From assembly GCA_002633025.1 (NCBI GenBank), contig NMRB01000746.1:93406-157405 (forward strand): DNA of 64,000 nucleotides, read 5' to 3'. The translations under genes and the position numbers were made by a program. The notes beneath the pieces are model-generated. The model was not told where the DNA came from. It saw only the letters and a list, made by a program, of their open reading frames with translations, and did not search any database. Source of the DNA: Notospermus geniculatus. Lineage: Eukaryota; Nemertea; Pilidiophora; Heteronemertea; Lineidae. Positions 48,817 to 59,900 of the stretch are shown piece after piece; positions within the stretch are counted from its first letter, which is position 1, and each line of letters starts with the position of its first letter.

Positions 48817-51375
48817 CTGAAAAATACATAAACTTATTATTCGAAGGACGTCAAAAAGCTGTAAAATTCTCAAAGGAGTTGGAGAAGAATTGAAAAAGAC
48901 AGGGGTACAAAAAAATGCAAGCGAAGTGTCAGTCACTAAAGCGGCGAATCTACTGTCGCGATTTTGGCTTGAGACGGGGTTGCGATCCCTTGCGATCACC
49001 TTATAAGGACTTCCGATTACCATATAAGGTGATCACAACCCCGTCTCAAGCCAAAATCGCGACAGTGGATTCGCCGCTTAAGACTGATGCACACAAGATT
49101 AAAAGTCAATATCAATATGGCAGTGAGTTTATAACTTACCTTATCTAAACCCTTCAGTTCCTTTTTCAGTTTCTTGTTCTCCTTCACCAGTCGGTCTCGG
49201 TCTCTTTTCAGCCGATCCAGCTCCCTCAAGATGCCTTAAAAAATACACAAAATTTGATACAGAACAGAAATAAGTGAGATGTGTGTTGACTTGCTTGCAC
49301 ATTCTCAGGAGATCATAAAGGGCCGACAGGTGCAGATCCAGAGGGGGCCGTGGCCCCCCCCTATTTTTGGAAGACCAACAAAAAATGGGTCAATAACTCC
49401 GAAAAAATGAGCAAATAGATGAGGAAATCATGCCTCCCAGATGCTTGGAAATCGTATCTAAAGGGCTCCGCACACTGGCGACTAAAATAGGGGCGACTAC
49501 GGATGCGACTACTACGTCGCCTGCAATAATTACCTTCGAGGTCGATCAGTGATGTTATCCACGACATCACTGACCTTCCAAATAAGCATTTGTCGCAAAC
49601 GAGTCAACAAAACTAAAGAAACTAAAAATATGTTCAGTCGCCTCTGTGGTCGCAAGGGCGGTCGCCTAGAAAATCGCTCGAAAAATCGCCAGTCTGCGGA
49701 GCCCTTAAGCGCATCTAGAAATCAAAATCGTGGCTTTGCGCCAGGCGCTCGCTTTGCGACTCCGTCGGCCTGCGGCTGACGGTGTCCGGCCCCCCTATTC
49801 CGAAATCCTGGATCCGCCCCTGATAAAGGGCCGATTTCACAAAGGGTGTTTAAGACTTAGACTTGTGTAACTTTGTCAAATGCATGGTCGAAGTGTGTGC
49901 ATTAGTGAAGTTACACGCGTCCAAGTCTTAAACACCCTTTGTGAAATTGGCCCAAAGTGTTTTAACCCCTCCACAGACTTCAAGAGATGTCACCCGATTG
50001 ACTCTACTTCATATTTATATGAATGTGTTCCATGACCGACCTGGGTCTCGTGGTGAGAGGGAGGAAGATCGCCGCCTGCCCTTCCGTGTATTTTCTTTAT
50101 CCTGTTCCAGGCTGTGAACCCGGGCCTTTTCACTGACGAGCTGGTGTTCCAAATCTGTCACTCTCAGCTAAAAAAGGATTTTATTCACTTTGTTATGACA
50201 AGAATTAAGATATCTTACATGGTTTTGATTCAAAACTAGAAGGCGCGCCTCCATGTGAGAGTTTTTTGAGCGAGTTGGCTCTCAATGGGCAATTCACTCT
50301 CGTTGGTTTCCTTATGGCTTACACATTGACCAGTGACACAAACGACTGCCTGTAGTCTTCTATGGCTTTTTGCCCATCGAGAGCCAACTGGTGCAATGAC
50401 TTTCACGTGGAGGAGCACCTAAAAAGGAAGTCAATCAATCAATCAAATCAATCTCTCAATCAATTACTGAAGACAATGACCACTTACATTTAGGCTGTTG
50501 ATTGTAGAAACATGTTCTTCATTTGTTTTTACCTCTCTCTCGTACCTTTTCATGAGACAGTTGTGCATACTCAATAACCTAAAAATTGAAACAGAATTCA
50601 ATTGACATGATTGACACAACAAAGCACCAAAAAGAATTACATGTTGAGATCTTTGACCTGATGGATTTAGCAAAGCATTGAAAATACAGCGCTTTAAATT
50701 TTTCTGGGTATTCCACCAGTTTCGTTCACATTATAAACTTATAACATTATAAACCTACACATTATAAACCTACACCTACAACTTATCACATTATAAACCT
50801 ACTTATAAACTTATGGGGCCAATTTTGCCTGTTTCCACTCCACGTTAAATCCTTACTTGTTTGCCTTTTCTTTTTCCTCCTCCAGTCTCAGACCACTTCG
50901 TCTCGGTGGGCCATAGATTCCTGACATCACTGATTTTGGGGGATCTGTCTGAACATATGTGCTGTAAAAAAAAAATACAATCAATAGAATTGGTTTTTGT
51001 TTCAGCAGCTCAGGACAACCATCAAACAACCAATCAATCATCCCCACCTCCATAACATCAGATGAACTTGAAGAACATCAACAAATACTGAGTGAGGTAT
51101 CGTCGTACTCCAAACTGTCCCATTCGACTTTGAGTATTGGTGGTCATTGATTCATGCATGATGTAATATGGTATGCTACATGTATGAGAGAGTTTATCAG
51201 GCAGGTGTAGAAATGTCTCCTCAATAAATACACACCTTCTTGTTGTAACAAACTCCTTCATCATATCTTGTATCCGTAGACGTTCTCTGATATCACCAAG
51301 TTCATTTTTCAGTTCGCTGTTTGCTTGCTTTGTCTTCCGCAGTTTCTTCTTCAACTGTGCATTTTCCAGTGTGAG
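48676..51375 (-). CDS. CEP290: CEP290-like C-terminal coiled-coil exons, copy B (intact)
   Basis: The same seven exons as copy A, all open: 51236-51375, 50857-50961, 50488-50578, 50323-50418, 50041-50167, 49140-49234, 48676-48816. Lengths match copy A exactly apart from the exon interrupted there. Protein differences are few (for example LVSEKAR for LVSAKAR, KMCSQF for KMCTQF). It lies 5' of copy A in transcription order, so it could be the functional 3' end while copy A is a trailing duplicate. A - strand polyadenylation signal lies at 48477-48482. No further 5' exons are recognisable between 51376 and 53840, so either the rest of the gene is outside the window or the module is a partial copy of a gene elsewhere. 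Confidence 0.57.
49140..49234 (-). CDS. CEP290: CEP290-like copy B, sixth exon
   Basis: 95 bp, acceptor TTTTTTAAG, donor GTAAGT; same coiled coil as copy A. Confidence 0.72.
49327..49822. mobile_element. MITE with CTGGATCCGCCCCTG end, carrying a nested Harbinger-like MITE
   Basis: Same element as 44512-44751, enlarged by the insertion at 49462-49705. Confidence 0.72.
49462..49705. mobile_element. PIF/Harbinger-like MITE (unit B only)
   Basis: 244 bp; ends AGGGCTCCGCACACTGGCGA and TCGCCAGTCTGCGGAGCCCT (one mismatch), flanked by TAA on both sides. Unit A shows the empty site TCTAAGCG. A 3-bp TWA duplication is typical of PIF/Harbinger. Confidence 0.82.
49828..49953. mobile_element. Hairpin MITE (TTCACAAAGGGTGTTTAAGACTT), unit B
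   Basis: Copy of 44757-44882. Confidence 0.78.
50041..50167 (-). CDS. CEP290: CEP290-like copy B, fifth exon
   Basis: 127 bp, acceptor CTTTTTTAG; donor is GTCGGT, weaker than GTGGGT in copy A. Confidence 0.68.
50323..50418 (-). CDS. CEP290: CEP290-like copy B, fourth exon (intact)
   Basis: 96 bp, phase 0-0, acceptor CCTTTTTAG, donor GTAAGC. The product (LLHVKVIAPVGSRWAKSHRR) is not coiled-coil-like, so this may be a variably used exon; its phases fit both neighbours. Confidence 0.5.
50488..50578 (-). CDS. CEP290: CEP290-like copy B, third exon
   Basis: 91 bp, acceptor CAATTTTTAG, donor GTAAGT. Confidence 0.6.
50857..50961 (-). CDS. CEP290: CEP290-like copy B, second exon
   Basis: 105 bp, acceptor TTTTTTACAG, donor GTAAGG; identical product to copy A. 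Confidence 0.65.
51236..51375 (-). CDS. CEP290: CEP290-like copy B, first visible exon
   Basis: Same 140-bp exon as 46479-46618, acceptor TTTCTATCAG, donor GTGTGT. Confidence 0.7.
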
Positions 51376-52142
51376 CTGATAGAAAAAAAACCATAGGCTG
51401 AAGTCACAGTAGTGAGTAGGCCTAGGCCTACCTAGCTAGGCTAGGATAGAGTTCTATCTACATACATGATCTACCGGTAGGCCTGCCCTGCATAAACAAT
51501 GATGGCAATGCTAGGTAGGCCAATGCCATGGCATGCATGCATGGTTATTGTATAGGCCTAGGCTGAGTGAGACCGAATCTGAGATTGAGAGGCAGACTCA
51601 CAGCAGCAGCAGCAGCAGCATGCAGCATGTGGATGTGCAGATTGAGATGGGCTGGGCCTATCATGCTGATTGGAATGGAAGTGATTGTAAGATTGTTGAT
51701 TGTTTTCAGTGCCATTTTTCACCCTCCGTCCACCAGTCCAGTCCAGTGACCAGTCGCTATCGCTATGCTCACCTGACTACACCTGTGGATGCTTGGAATC
51801 GACATTCTGCTATGTATCAAATGAATGCAACCAAAATGACGACATAAAGGCCTACACAATGGAACAATGACGAGGAGTCGGTATTCAGTTTCAAAATAGC
51901 CGCTGCACTGGCTTTACTTTGTCTTATAGCTTTGGCATTATAACAGATTTAATATTTTCAAATAGGCTTAACCCTAAGACGTGTCATTCTTCAGCAAGTT
52001 AATAATTTTTTAAGCAACTTCAATGCAAAATATAAATTATTATTAAATATTTGTTGCGTAATTAATTTGAGAAGTATTTACTTGCAAAATTATCAACGTC
52101 ATAAAATTTAGTACAGATCTAGACAACATTCATTCTGTAAAG

Positions 52143-52249
52143 ATGGCAGCACCTCACAGCGCCCTGGCGGCAGAGTCGGGTGAAACCTCTGCGAAGGAGA
52201 TTGACCTCCAGCTAGTGCTGCCCTCTGTGTTCTATACAGAACTTCGCGG
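52143..52249 (+). CDS. Candidate first exon of an unrecognised gene
   Basis: ATG in strong context (AAAGATGG) opens MAAPHSALAAESGETSAKEI and continues to LPSVFYTELR. Before a MITE inserted at 52251 the sequence would have continued CGCG-GTAGTA, a plausible phase-1 donor. Phase 1 would fit the P5B ATPase exon at 53841, but that link is only a possibility; it could equally start another small gene. No homologue recognised. Confidence 0.35.
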
Positions 52250-52250
52250 T

Positions 52251-52467
52251 CACAGGGACTTGAGGCATGCATTGCAGGGGTGGTGGGCGTGTTACAGAGG
52301 TCTAATAACAAACCCCCGAGTAATGCCCCGGTATACTGACGTATACCTAGTAGAAGTTATTTTTCTACTAGGTATACGTCAGTATACCGGGGCATTACTC
52401 GGGGGTTTGTTATTAGACCTCTGTAACACGCCCACCACCCCTGCAATGCATGCCTCAAGTCCCTGTG
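52251..52467. mobile_element. Perfect 105-bp inverted repeat with 8-bp target duplication
   Basis: Arms 52251-52355 and 52363-52467 are exact reverse complements around a 7-bp loop. Ends CACAGGGACTTGAGGCATGC. TTCGCGGT is duplicated at 52243-52250 and 52468-52475. Perfect arms imply a very recent insertion or strong selection on the palindrome. Confidence 0.92.
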
Positions 52468-52931
52468 TTCGCGGTAGTATGAAAAGTACATTTTTGATTG
52501 AATTTACCATCGTCAACACCCAGAAATTTATCAAACATATTAATGTAATACACTGACACGTATTATGAGTAGTTGTGGAGTGTTAAAGAAGGTCAATGAG
52601 TTTTCTACGAATGGCCTAGTTTGCCTGTCTGAAAATCAACTGCTAACTCACGACAAACCTGACCTTTGCCCTCAATTTGCATCAATACGTCATCTGACCT
52701 TTGTCCTCAATTTGCATACCAGAATGGTAAATCATGGTAATCCTGTATAACCTGCGATTTGTTAAATCTGTAAAATCGTAAAGGGATGTCGACCAAACAG
52801 CGCACGATTTGGTGACGTCACCACAAAAACTAGCTTGTTATGACGTCACACCAGCAAAGTCTCGCTCAACTTGCCCATTTTGTTGTTTCCTGATGCACTA
52901 TTTGTCTATGTGTTTTGGCCGTCATTACCAG

Positions 52932-53030
52932 GTATATCTAGCTAGGTATATCGCGCAGGACTTGTTTGATGATCTGGCAGGGAGACATGACAAGGAAGAA
53001 ACTGGTGATATTTTGGTTGATTTACGATGA
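52932..53030 (+). CDS. Candidate terminal exon of a small unrecognised protein
   Basis: After CGTCATTACCAG the frame reads VYLARYIAQDLFDDLAGRHD to LVDLR and TGA at 53028-53030. The composition is protein-like (amphipathic helix, acidic end) and the acceptor is plausible. It may belong with 52143, but intermediate exons are not identified. Confidence 0.3.
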   Translation, partial: VYLARYIAQDLFDDLAGRHDKEETGDILVDLR

Positions 53031-53269
53031 ACCACCACTCCGGTAACCTTCTTTTTGATCGTATTTTATTGTGTAGCTATGCAAGTATTCTATATACCGG
53101 TACCATATCTTGACGGCTTTTAGGCCAATATCTTTCTCATATTTTGGCGACATCGATCAGGCCCTGCCTCGTCCTCTCCCGTCATCCCACTGCACTGCCA
53201 CACACTCGCCACTGCACTGCACTGCTCTGCTGACTCCTGTTGTTGTGTGACTGTCAGTGCATGCCCCAA

Positions 53270-53770
53270 GCCAAGCCCACCTATACCCATGCACTAGAGT
53301 AGACTTCATGTGCAGGCCTAGATGCACAGCTTGCGTTGCTGTGTAGGCCTATGGCTTCACTTGTCCACAACAAATCTCGATCTAGCAGCCCTGTCTGTGC
53401 TGTCAAGTAGGCCTAGGCTAAGTGTCATGCATGTCATGTCATGTCTGTTAGGCTAGTGCAATAATCCAATGATGCCCCCACGGTGCCACGGCCGAGCCCT
53501 AGCCTAGGCCTAAATCATGAAATGACGACTTCTTCTTTTTCATTTTTGTTTCGACTAGGCCTAGGCCGTGGGGGCAGCCCTGGCCTACCGGTAGGCCTAA
53601 TAATGACTTAATAAATACGCTATGTATGTAGGTTGGCTACATAGGCTGCGAGATTGAGAACATCGAATATCTAGCCTGCCAGCCATGCATACCATACCAT
53701 CCGCAGACCTACATATAGGCCTATTGTCATCGTGCTAGGCCTATTATGAATGAGAATCAAGAGCTCGGCC
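53270..53770. repeat. TAGGCCTA-rich region upstream of the P5B ATPase exon
   Basis: Many overlapping TAGGCCTAGG words; similar clusters at 26425-26690, 28325-28410, 46660-46810 and 51415-51560. Confidence 0.6.
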
Positions 53771-53840
53771 TAGAGAGACAGTTGGGTCACATGTCTGTTC
53801 TGTCTTTTTTTTTATTCCATGACCATACCTTCACTTTCAG

Positions 53841-53920
53841 ATAACGAAGGTTCAAATGGTGGTAGCTACACCATTCTTTGTGATGAAGCTACCATCAAAG
53901 CGACAGATGATACTGAGATT
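53841..53920 (+). CDS. ATP13A3: P5B ATPase exon, cytosolic N-terminus
   Basis: Acceptor TCACTTTCAG, donor [26 protein letters not shown]; begins with two bases of a split codon, so an upstream coding exon is expected. Confidence 0.72.
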
Positions 53921-56900
53921 GTAAGTAAACGTTTACAACGTCTGCTCCTGGTTTTTGAGCAGACAGCAGTACACGCTGTTGTCTGTTGTCGTTGAAGTTT
54001 TCTTAAAGCCTCGGAAATGAATTTAAAAATAATTTAAAGAAACATTCTGCAGATGGTTGATAGGAACAAACTTTCTGTTTCACAAATGTGAATTCCAACT
54101 TTGCTGTTTTTCACTTTACAAAGTTGGCATGGTAAGGCCATGTAAAAAATAGTTGGTTAGCATCCTTCCTCCCTCAATTTTCTGAGGAGGGCGGGGCCAT
54201 GGTAACCATGGCAACCTGAGGGAAACTCCAAAGACATAAATACTGGTAGGCCTAGGTATGAATTGAAATAAAAACTACTTTCTAGCCTTTTGTGTTGTTT
54301 TATTTAAGCATCCCAGTCTACAATTTTATCACTCTTTTGGTGTTTTTTAAAGGTTTTTTGAAAATAAAATAATAAAAAAAATTTGAGGAGGGGTGATTTT
54401 AATGGCAGGAGGCAAGGGGATGCTAACCAACATTTTTTTTTACATCGCCTAACTACATGTATGTCTATCGCCATCGGTAGTCCACTACCATTGCCTCTCA
54501 TGGTCAATGGATCATTTCAGTTTTCTGTATCTTGTGAATTGACACTTTTCAGACTTGTTATGGCTACCACAACAACACATGCAAGCGAGTATTTTACTAC
54601 ATTTTGGTGACCTTGACCTGTGGGGTGCTGGCTCTGATTATGTATTGGAAACCCGAGTGGAAGATCAAAGTCACAAAATCAAAATGTCCGCTGGCTGTTG
54701 CTGATGAAGTGTTGATTAAGGTGAGCTAGGTGATTCCAAAGCAGGATTAGAGCCAGATCAAAATGTTGTTTTGCCAAAACTTTGATTAAAGGAGCTCGAC
54801 GTCCAAGTTGTAAACAAACTGGTTTGTTTACAAACAGTGGCTAGCAAACTAGTTTTATTCCTTCGTGAAGGTGGCAGCACCAGTAGCGCCCCGTGATCGT
54901 TAGACTGGTGCCCGGTCCAATGCAACTCACTCAACCACTCACTGGTTCTCTATCCACGCTGTGCTGCCACCTATTATCGGTGATATGTACTGAAGTGAAT
55001 ATGTAGTCTCGCGCAGTCATCAGTGATTCCCCTAGCAATAAATGGAGTGGCGCGGCGCCATGCCCTTGCCGGGTCCCGCCACTCTGCCCTTTTTGCCAAA
55101 AAATCCCGCCACGCGGCCCCCAACTCTGCCGCCAAACGGCCCGTCGTAACACGCCCAGTCATTCCTGCTGTGTCTGCCACTGACGATCTTTTTCGCGCCC
55201 CGCCTCGTTCTGAATCTCTGGATTTCTCATCGCCCGTATGCACCCCCACCGGCTTACACACGATGGCAGGCTCGTCTGGTCTCCTATGGCGGGGGTGCAA
55301 ACATTAGACTCGACAGCAGCATATATTTGAATAATAACGATGCGCAGATAAATGAATTCGCGACGAGAAGTGCGCATCACTAACACCAAGGCACTGGCGA
55401 GTTTGCCGACGATCCCGACTTGAGGATAGCTTTCACTTCCACAGTGTCCTGAACTTTTGATTTTATTTCTCTGGGATGGAAAGAAATCGCCTCAAAAACT
55501 GTTTGGTTGGATTCCCACTGAAATTTCCTTTCCAATGACATAAAGCTTGCCCGTCTTGGTCATTTTTATGAAGAGATATTTACTTGATTTGTGTGAATAG
55601 GCTACAACCGACAGTGGCCGCCAGAGTTGGCTTCCCGCCAAGCATGCAGACATCTCCATGAGTGTGTGCCTACGATGTTTCTGGTCAGCCGGTCTGACTA
55701 ATTAACAGAAATAAGCTATGATGGACACTATGAGAGGTTAAATAAAATTGGGTGTTTTGTTCAATACTCTGTTGATTTCATTGCAAGCTTTACTTAGATT
55801 AATCATTTTGGAGGCTGCCCTCTTTGATGTCATGCTATCTGGATGGAGCCTCGCATGAGGTACGAGGCAAGTGAATTCGGCCCTTGTGGATGAAAACTTC
55901 TGCTGTAGTTGCCCCCGTTGGAACCCAATCACGCCGGAAAGTGCCCCTTTATAGAAGCCCCACCCTGCCCCTCCAACATCCTGGGGGAATCACTGGCCAA
56001 CCGTTTCGTTCCGCAGGTAGTGCGACACAAACGTTCGATCCTCCGATTCGGCTGGGTGACCGAGCAGCTGGGTGCCCGAGACTAGTGAATATCGTGTTTA
56101 CAACTTGGACGTCGAGCTCCTTTAAGTATGACATGGGTTAGCCAAGATACAGAATAGCACAAAATTGACACACAAAATGATAATAAGCAAGAAATCAATC
56201 TCCATAATTCACGAATTTTCTTTTTCAAGTGGAACTTTACAATCTGAAACTCTAGAAAAGACTGAGTATTTTCTAGAGTTTCAGATTGTAAAGTTAAACT
56301 TGAAAAAGTACCGGTAATTAATTCCCAAGTACAAAAGCTTTGGATATGAACTTAATGTGCCACGGTTCAGCTTACAGTTACTCAATTGGCGTACGAAATT
56401 TTTCTCCAGTTGACAAATAACTTTGCCTGATTGAAGCGAAAATAGCCGTTGCCAATTTGACAAGAGGGGGGGGGGGGGGACGATCCCNNNNNNNNNNNNN
56501 NNNNNNNNNNTAAATTTGCCTGATTGAAGCGAAAATAGCCGTTGCCAATTTGACAAGAAGGGGGGGGGACGATCCCTGCAATGTGCCAGAGGTCTCACTG
56601 AGCCATTTTGTTGCTGCTTATCTGTGGTCGATAGAAATGCTTCCCTTGGACCCTAGTAATGGAGTCAGCTGATGAAACAGAATGATATGCAACCAGATTT
56701 GATTTTGAGTCAATGATATTTGTATCATAGCGTTATCTTCTCATCTTTGACACCAGATGTTTTGATTGCAGGATTCATTTGGAGTTCTACACACAGCAGA
56801 CGTGCTTTGTTTTGATGCCAATGGAAACAGGTGAGTAGAGAGGCATCACGCCAACGGAATATTTTTCTGGACTTCCTTGACATCGGCAGAAGAACATGTT

Positions 56901-59900
56901 CAGGAAAACATTTGCAGTCATGTAATGAGATTTTTAGCAAAAACTTAAAAATCGTGCTCAGATTTCAATTTCAACATACATGGATTTGATTAGTGCCTCA
57001 GTCCCAGGTTTGAATCCAGCCTGTGTCAAATCCTGTCCAAGTGAGGAACATGAGTCACTTGTGATGGCCTATTCAGGGTCCCCGCCAGAGGGTACTTTGG
57101 GTACAAATATAGTACCCTAAAGAAATTTGAGGGTACGATATAGTACCCTGAAAAAAATCACTTCAGTAATGTTTTTCTTAAATTTGTTACATTTCAAATG
57201 CAACTTTCATGCAGAAGGAAGACTAATTTTGCATTTTGGAGTGTAAAAATGACTCTGGAGGCCATTATTAGCAGGAGAAAAAAAAATTTTGAAGATTTTT
57301 TTTTCAAAAATTTTTTTTTAAATTCNCCCCCCCCCCCCCAGGCTGTACCCTGGAAAAAAATCCTGGCGGAAACCCTGCTATTCTATAATTACAGGGCCAA
57401 TAATGCTTTGGCTTCAGCCCTGACAGAAAATAAATACAATACAATACTATTTTATTCTCCATTCCAGGATTGTGAACAGCAGTATATCAAGTCTGTACGA
57501 GGTTGATGGCCAGGATGATGACCTCATAAATTCCCGAGACAGTGTAGCTTTGCTTGCAGGCCAGGTATGTTATAAACGGCCCCCTTTTTGTCACCACGAA
57601 ATGTGTTTTTTCAATGGTAGTCATTATCCTTGTACCTCACTGGAATCCCCGACATGGTGGAGCTCAGAGACCATGGCCACTTGGCTTTGAAGGTAATTCA
57701 GGTCACTGACTTTGATGCAACTGAAAAAATCTTTGTGTTACACTAGGACTTGGGAAAAGAGGGGGCGCCCTGTGCTAGGAGCATTGAACTTTGCACCCAA
57801 TTTCAGAATTTCATGGCCGATTTTACAGATTTGTTGGCCAAAGGGGAGGCGCGTGCCCGGTGCGCCCCCTCTGGATCCATGCCTGTGGCTCTTTGCATTT
57901 TCTGACTCTGAATGCCTCATGTTGCAGAAATTACAGCTTAGGTACCGAAACTTTATGTTTGACAAGAGTAGTCCTAGAATAGCTGAGGCGAAGGTAAAGG
58001 TGTTGTTGCACAAAATGAACAGGTCATATAAATTGGGTGTGGCCAAAAATATCTATTTTTGGTGTGGCTTATATTACCCGGTAATTGTGTTTCAGGGTTG
58101 CAGTGGTCAATTTTTCAGAGAAAATGCAAAGGTGCAATTCTGCATGGCTTTTCTGGTGAAGTGAGCGGGACAGCTAAAACATGCATAAATACCCTTCACT
58201 TTTAAAGTGTGATGACCGTTGATGCTCTGCGGTTGGACCAGAGATGAACACAGCTGTCTAAACAAGGGAACCTCTCTATTGAGGATGCCCGGAGTGTCCT
58301 TAATTGAGGGGTGTCCTCAATACAAGGGTCAAAATGAACAGGTGTGGCCAATTATAAGGAACTGAACTCTGCTGTCCTTATTAGAGAGGTATCTTCCCAG
58401 CAGAGGTGTCCGTTACGAGAGGTTCTACTCTACCTACTACCGAACTGCATCTTTTTCCAGGAGAATTACCGTCGTTACTTCGACCACCATCATGTTCGTT
58501 TCACCTGGGACTTCGAGGATAACGTCTTCACCATGTTACGGTATGTAAGAGTTCATATTTTTCCAAGTATCCTAGTTCCTTCTTCACGCATTGAACTTTA
58601 GCTTGAATTGTTGTCTTACTTATTTTCAGGGGGCTGGAAAATAATACAATGTGTGCTGCTTTTCATGAACAGTTTCTAGGTCTGTCTACATGGGAACAAA
58701 AACATAAGTAAGTAACACGGTGTCTGTCGGCAAATAAAATCCAAGATTCTCCTCTGAAAGACATTTTTTCTTGTGGAGGTACCTCTGATCTGGAAGTCCG
58801 TGTCCATAGGGACCTTTGGATTTGACCCTTTCGATTCCAATGGGGACACTCAAAGCGACAGGTGGCGCTGTCAGCATGAGACCTGTAAATATTAAAAATA
58901 TACCAAAACGAAGCAATGACATTGTGTCACGTCTTTTATGCTGTGCAACAAGCAGTGTTATATCTAGGCCATTTTAGAGTGGCGCCGTGCCATGCCCCCA
59001 AAAGGGGGTGCCATTGTGCCCTTTTTAACCCCCTATGAGCCCCTAAAAAAAAACATTTTTTTTTAAAAGGTTTTTAGTACCCCCAGACCCTTTGTCATGG
59101 TCCCTTTTGGTCATATCACCTTAGAAACTGGCTTAAATTGGCTGTTGACTGGAGTTATAGAGAACTTTTTAACTTTTTAGCTTTTCAAATTCCGTTAGAA
59201 GAAATGTCGCGAATGAAAAGTGCCCTTTTCTAGGTTGAAGTGCCCTTTTCACAAAGTTTGCACCATGCCCTTCTGAAATCCTAGATATAACACTGACAAG
59301 GACCATTATGCTTGCTTTTCCACCCTGCGGAATAATTTATGCAGGTTCCTTATTGGAAACAAGTCAAATACTGGGAAGATTCAATAGGGTCAGCTGAGTA
59401 TCTGGCTCATGGGCCTCTTGTTGATTAGAGAGAATGAGTGTAATAAAGCAAGTCTTATTTCTCATTCTAGGCTCAGCTTATACGGGCAAAACTCGATTGT
59501 CGTTGAGGTGAAATCTTACTTCAAGTTACTCGTTGAAGAGGTGGGTGAAGAATTATTTCATACCAATTAAAGCCTGTTCCAAATTGTGTGAAAAAGAATG
59601 TTAGCAGTGAAAATCCAGTCTTTTTATGAGCTTTTCGCTGCAAAAAGTGGGCAGTTCCAATTCCTTAGGTAGAAGGTTAAACCCATTCAGCTGCCTCTGG
59701 TAAATATGACCTGCTTTGGCAGAAGTAGGCAATTGCCGCAAGTGATCATCATTGGTCATCAGTTTACTCGACTATTAATAATTATCACTGCTGTCCACTA
59801 NACCAAGCATGAGCCATCACCAGAGGGTTAACTGATAATGAACTCGAGAATGCAGGTTTACCTAATTTCAAATTAATAATTAGCGTTCATCATGGATCAT

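Larger units (their letters stand above)
47419..51884 (-). repeat. Tandem duplication unit B (CEP290-like exons)
   Basis: Second unit, about 4.5 kb. Transcribed upstream of unit A. Confidence 0.92.

Noticed and set aside
52143-52556. 137-codon frame read as a normal gene
   Set aside because: More than half of it is the perfect palindrome at 52251-52467 with a target duplication, so only the first part is considered a candidate exon.
57712-58164. 150-codon open frame around the P5B exon at 57928
   Set aside because: The flanks are a repeat fragment; only the 66-bp segment between good splice sites is kept, with modest confidence.
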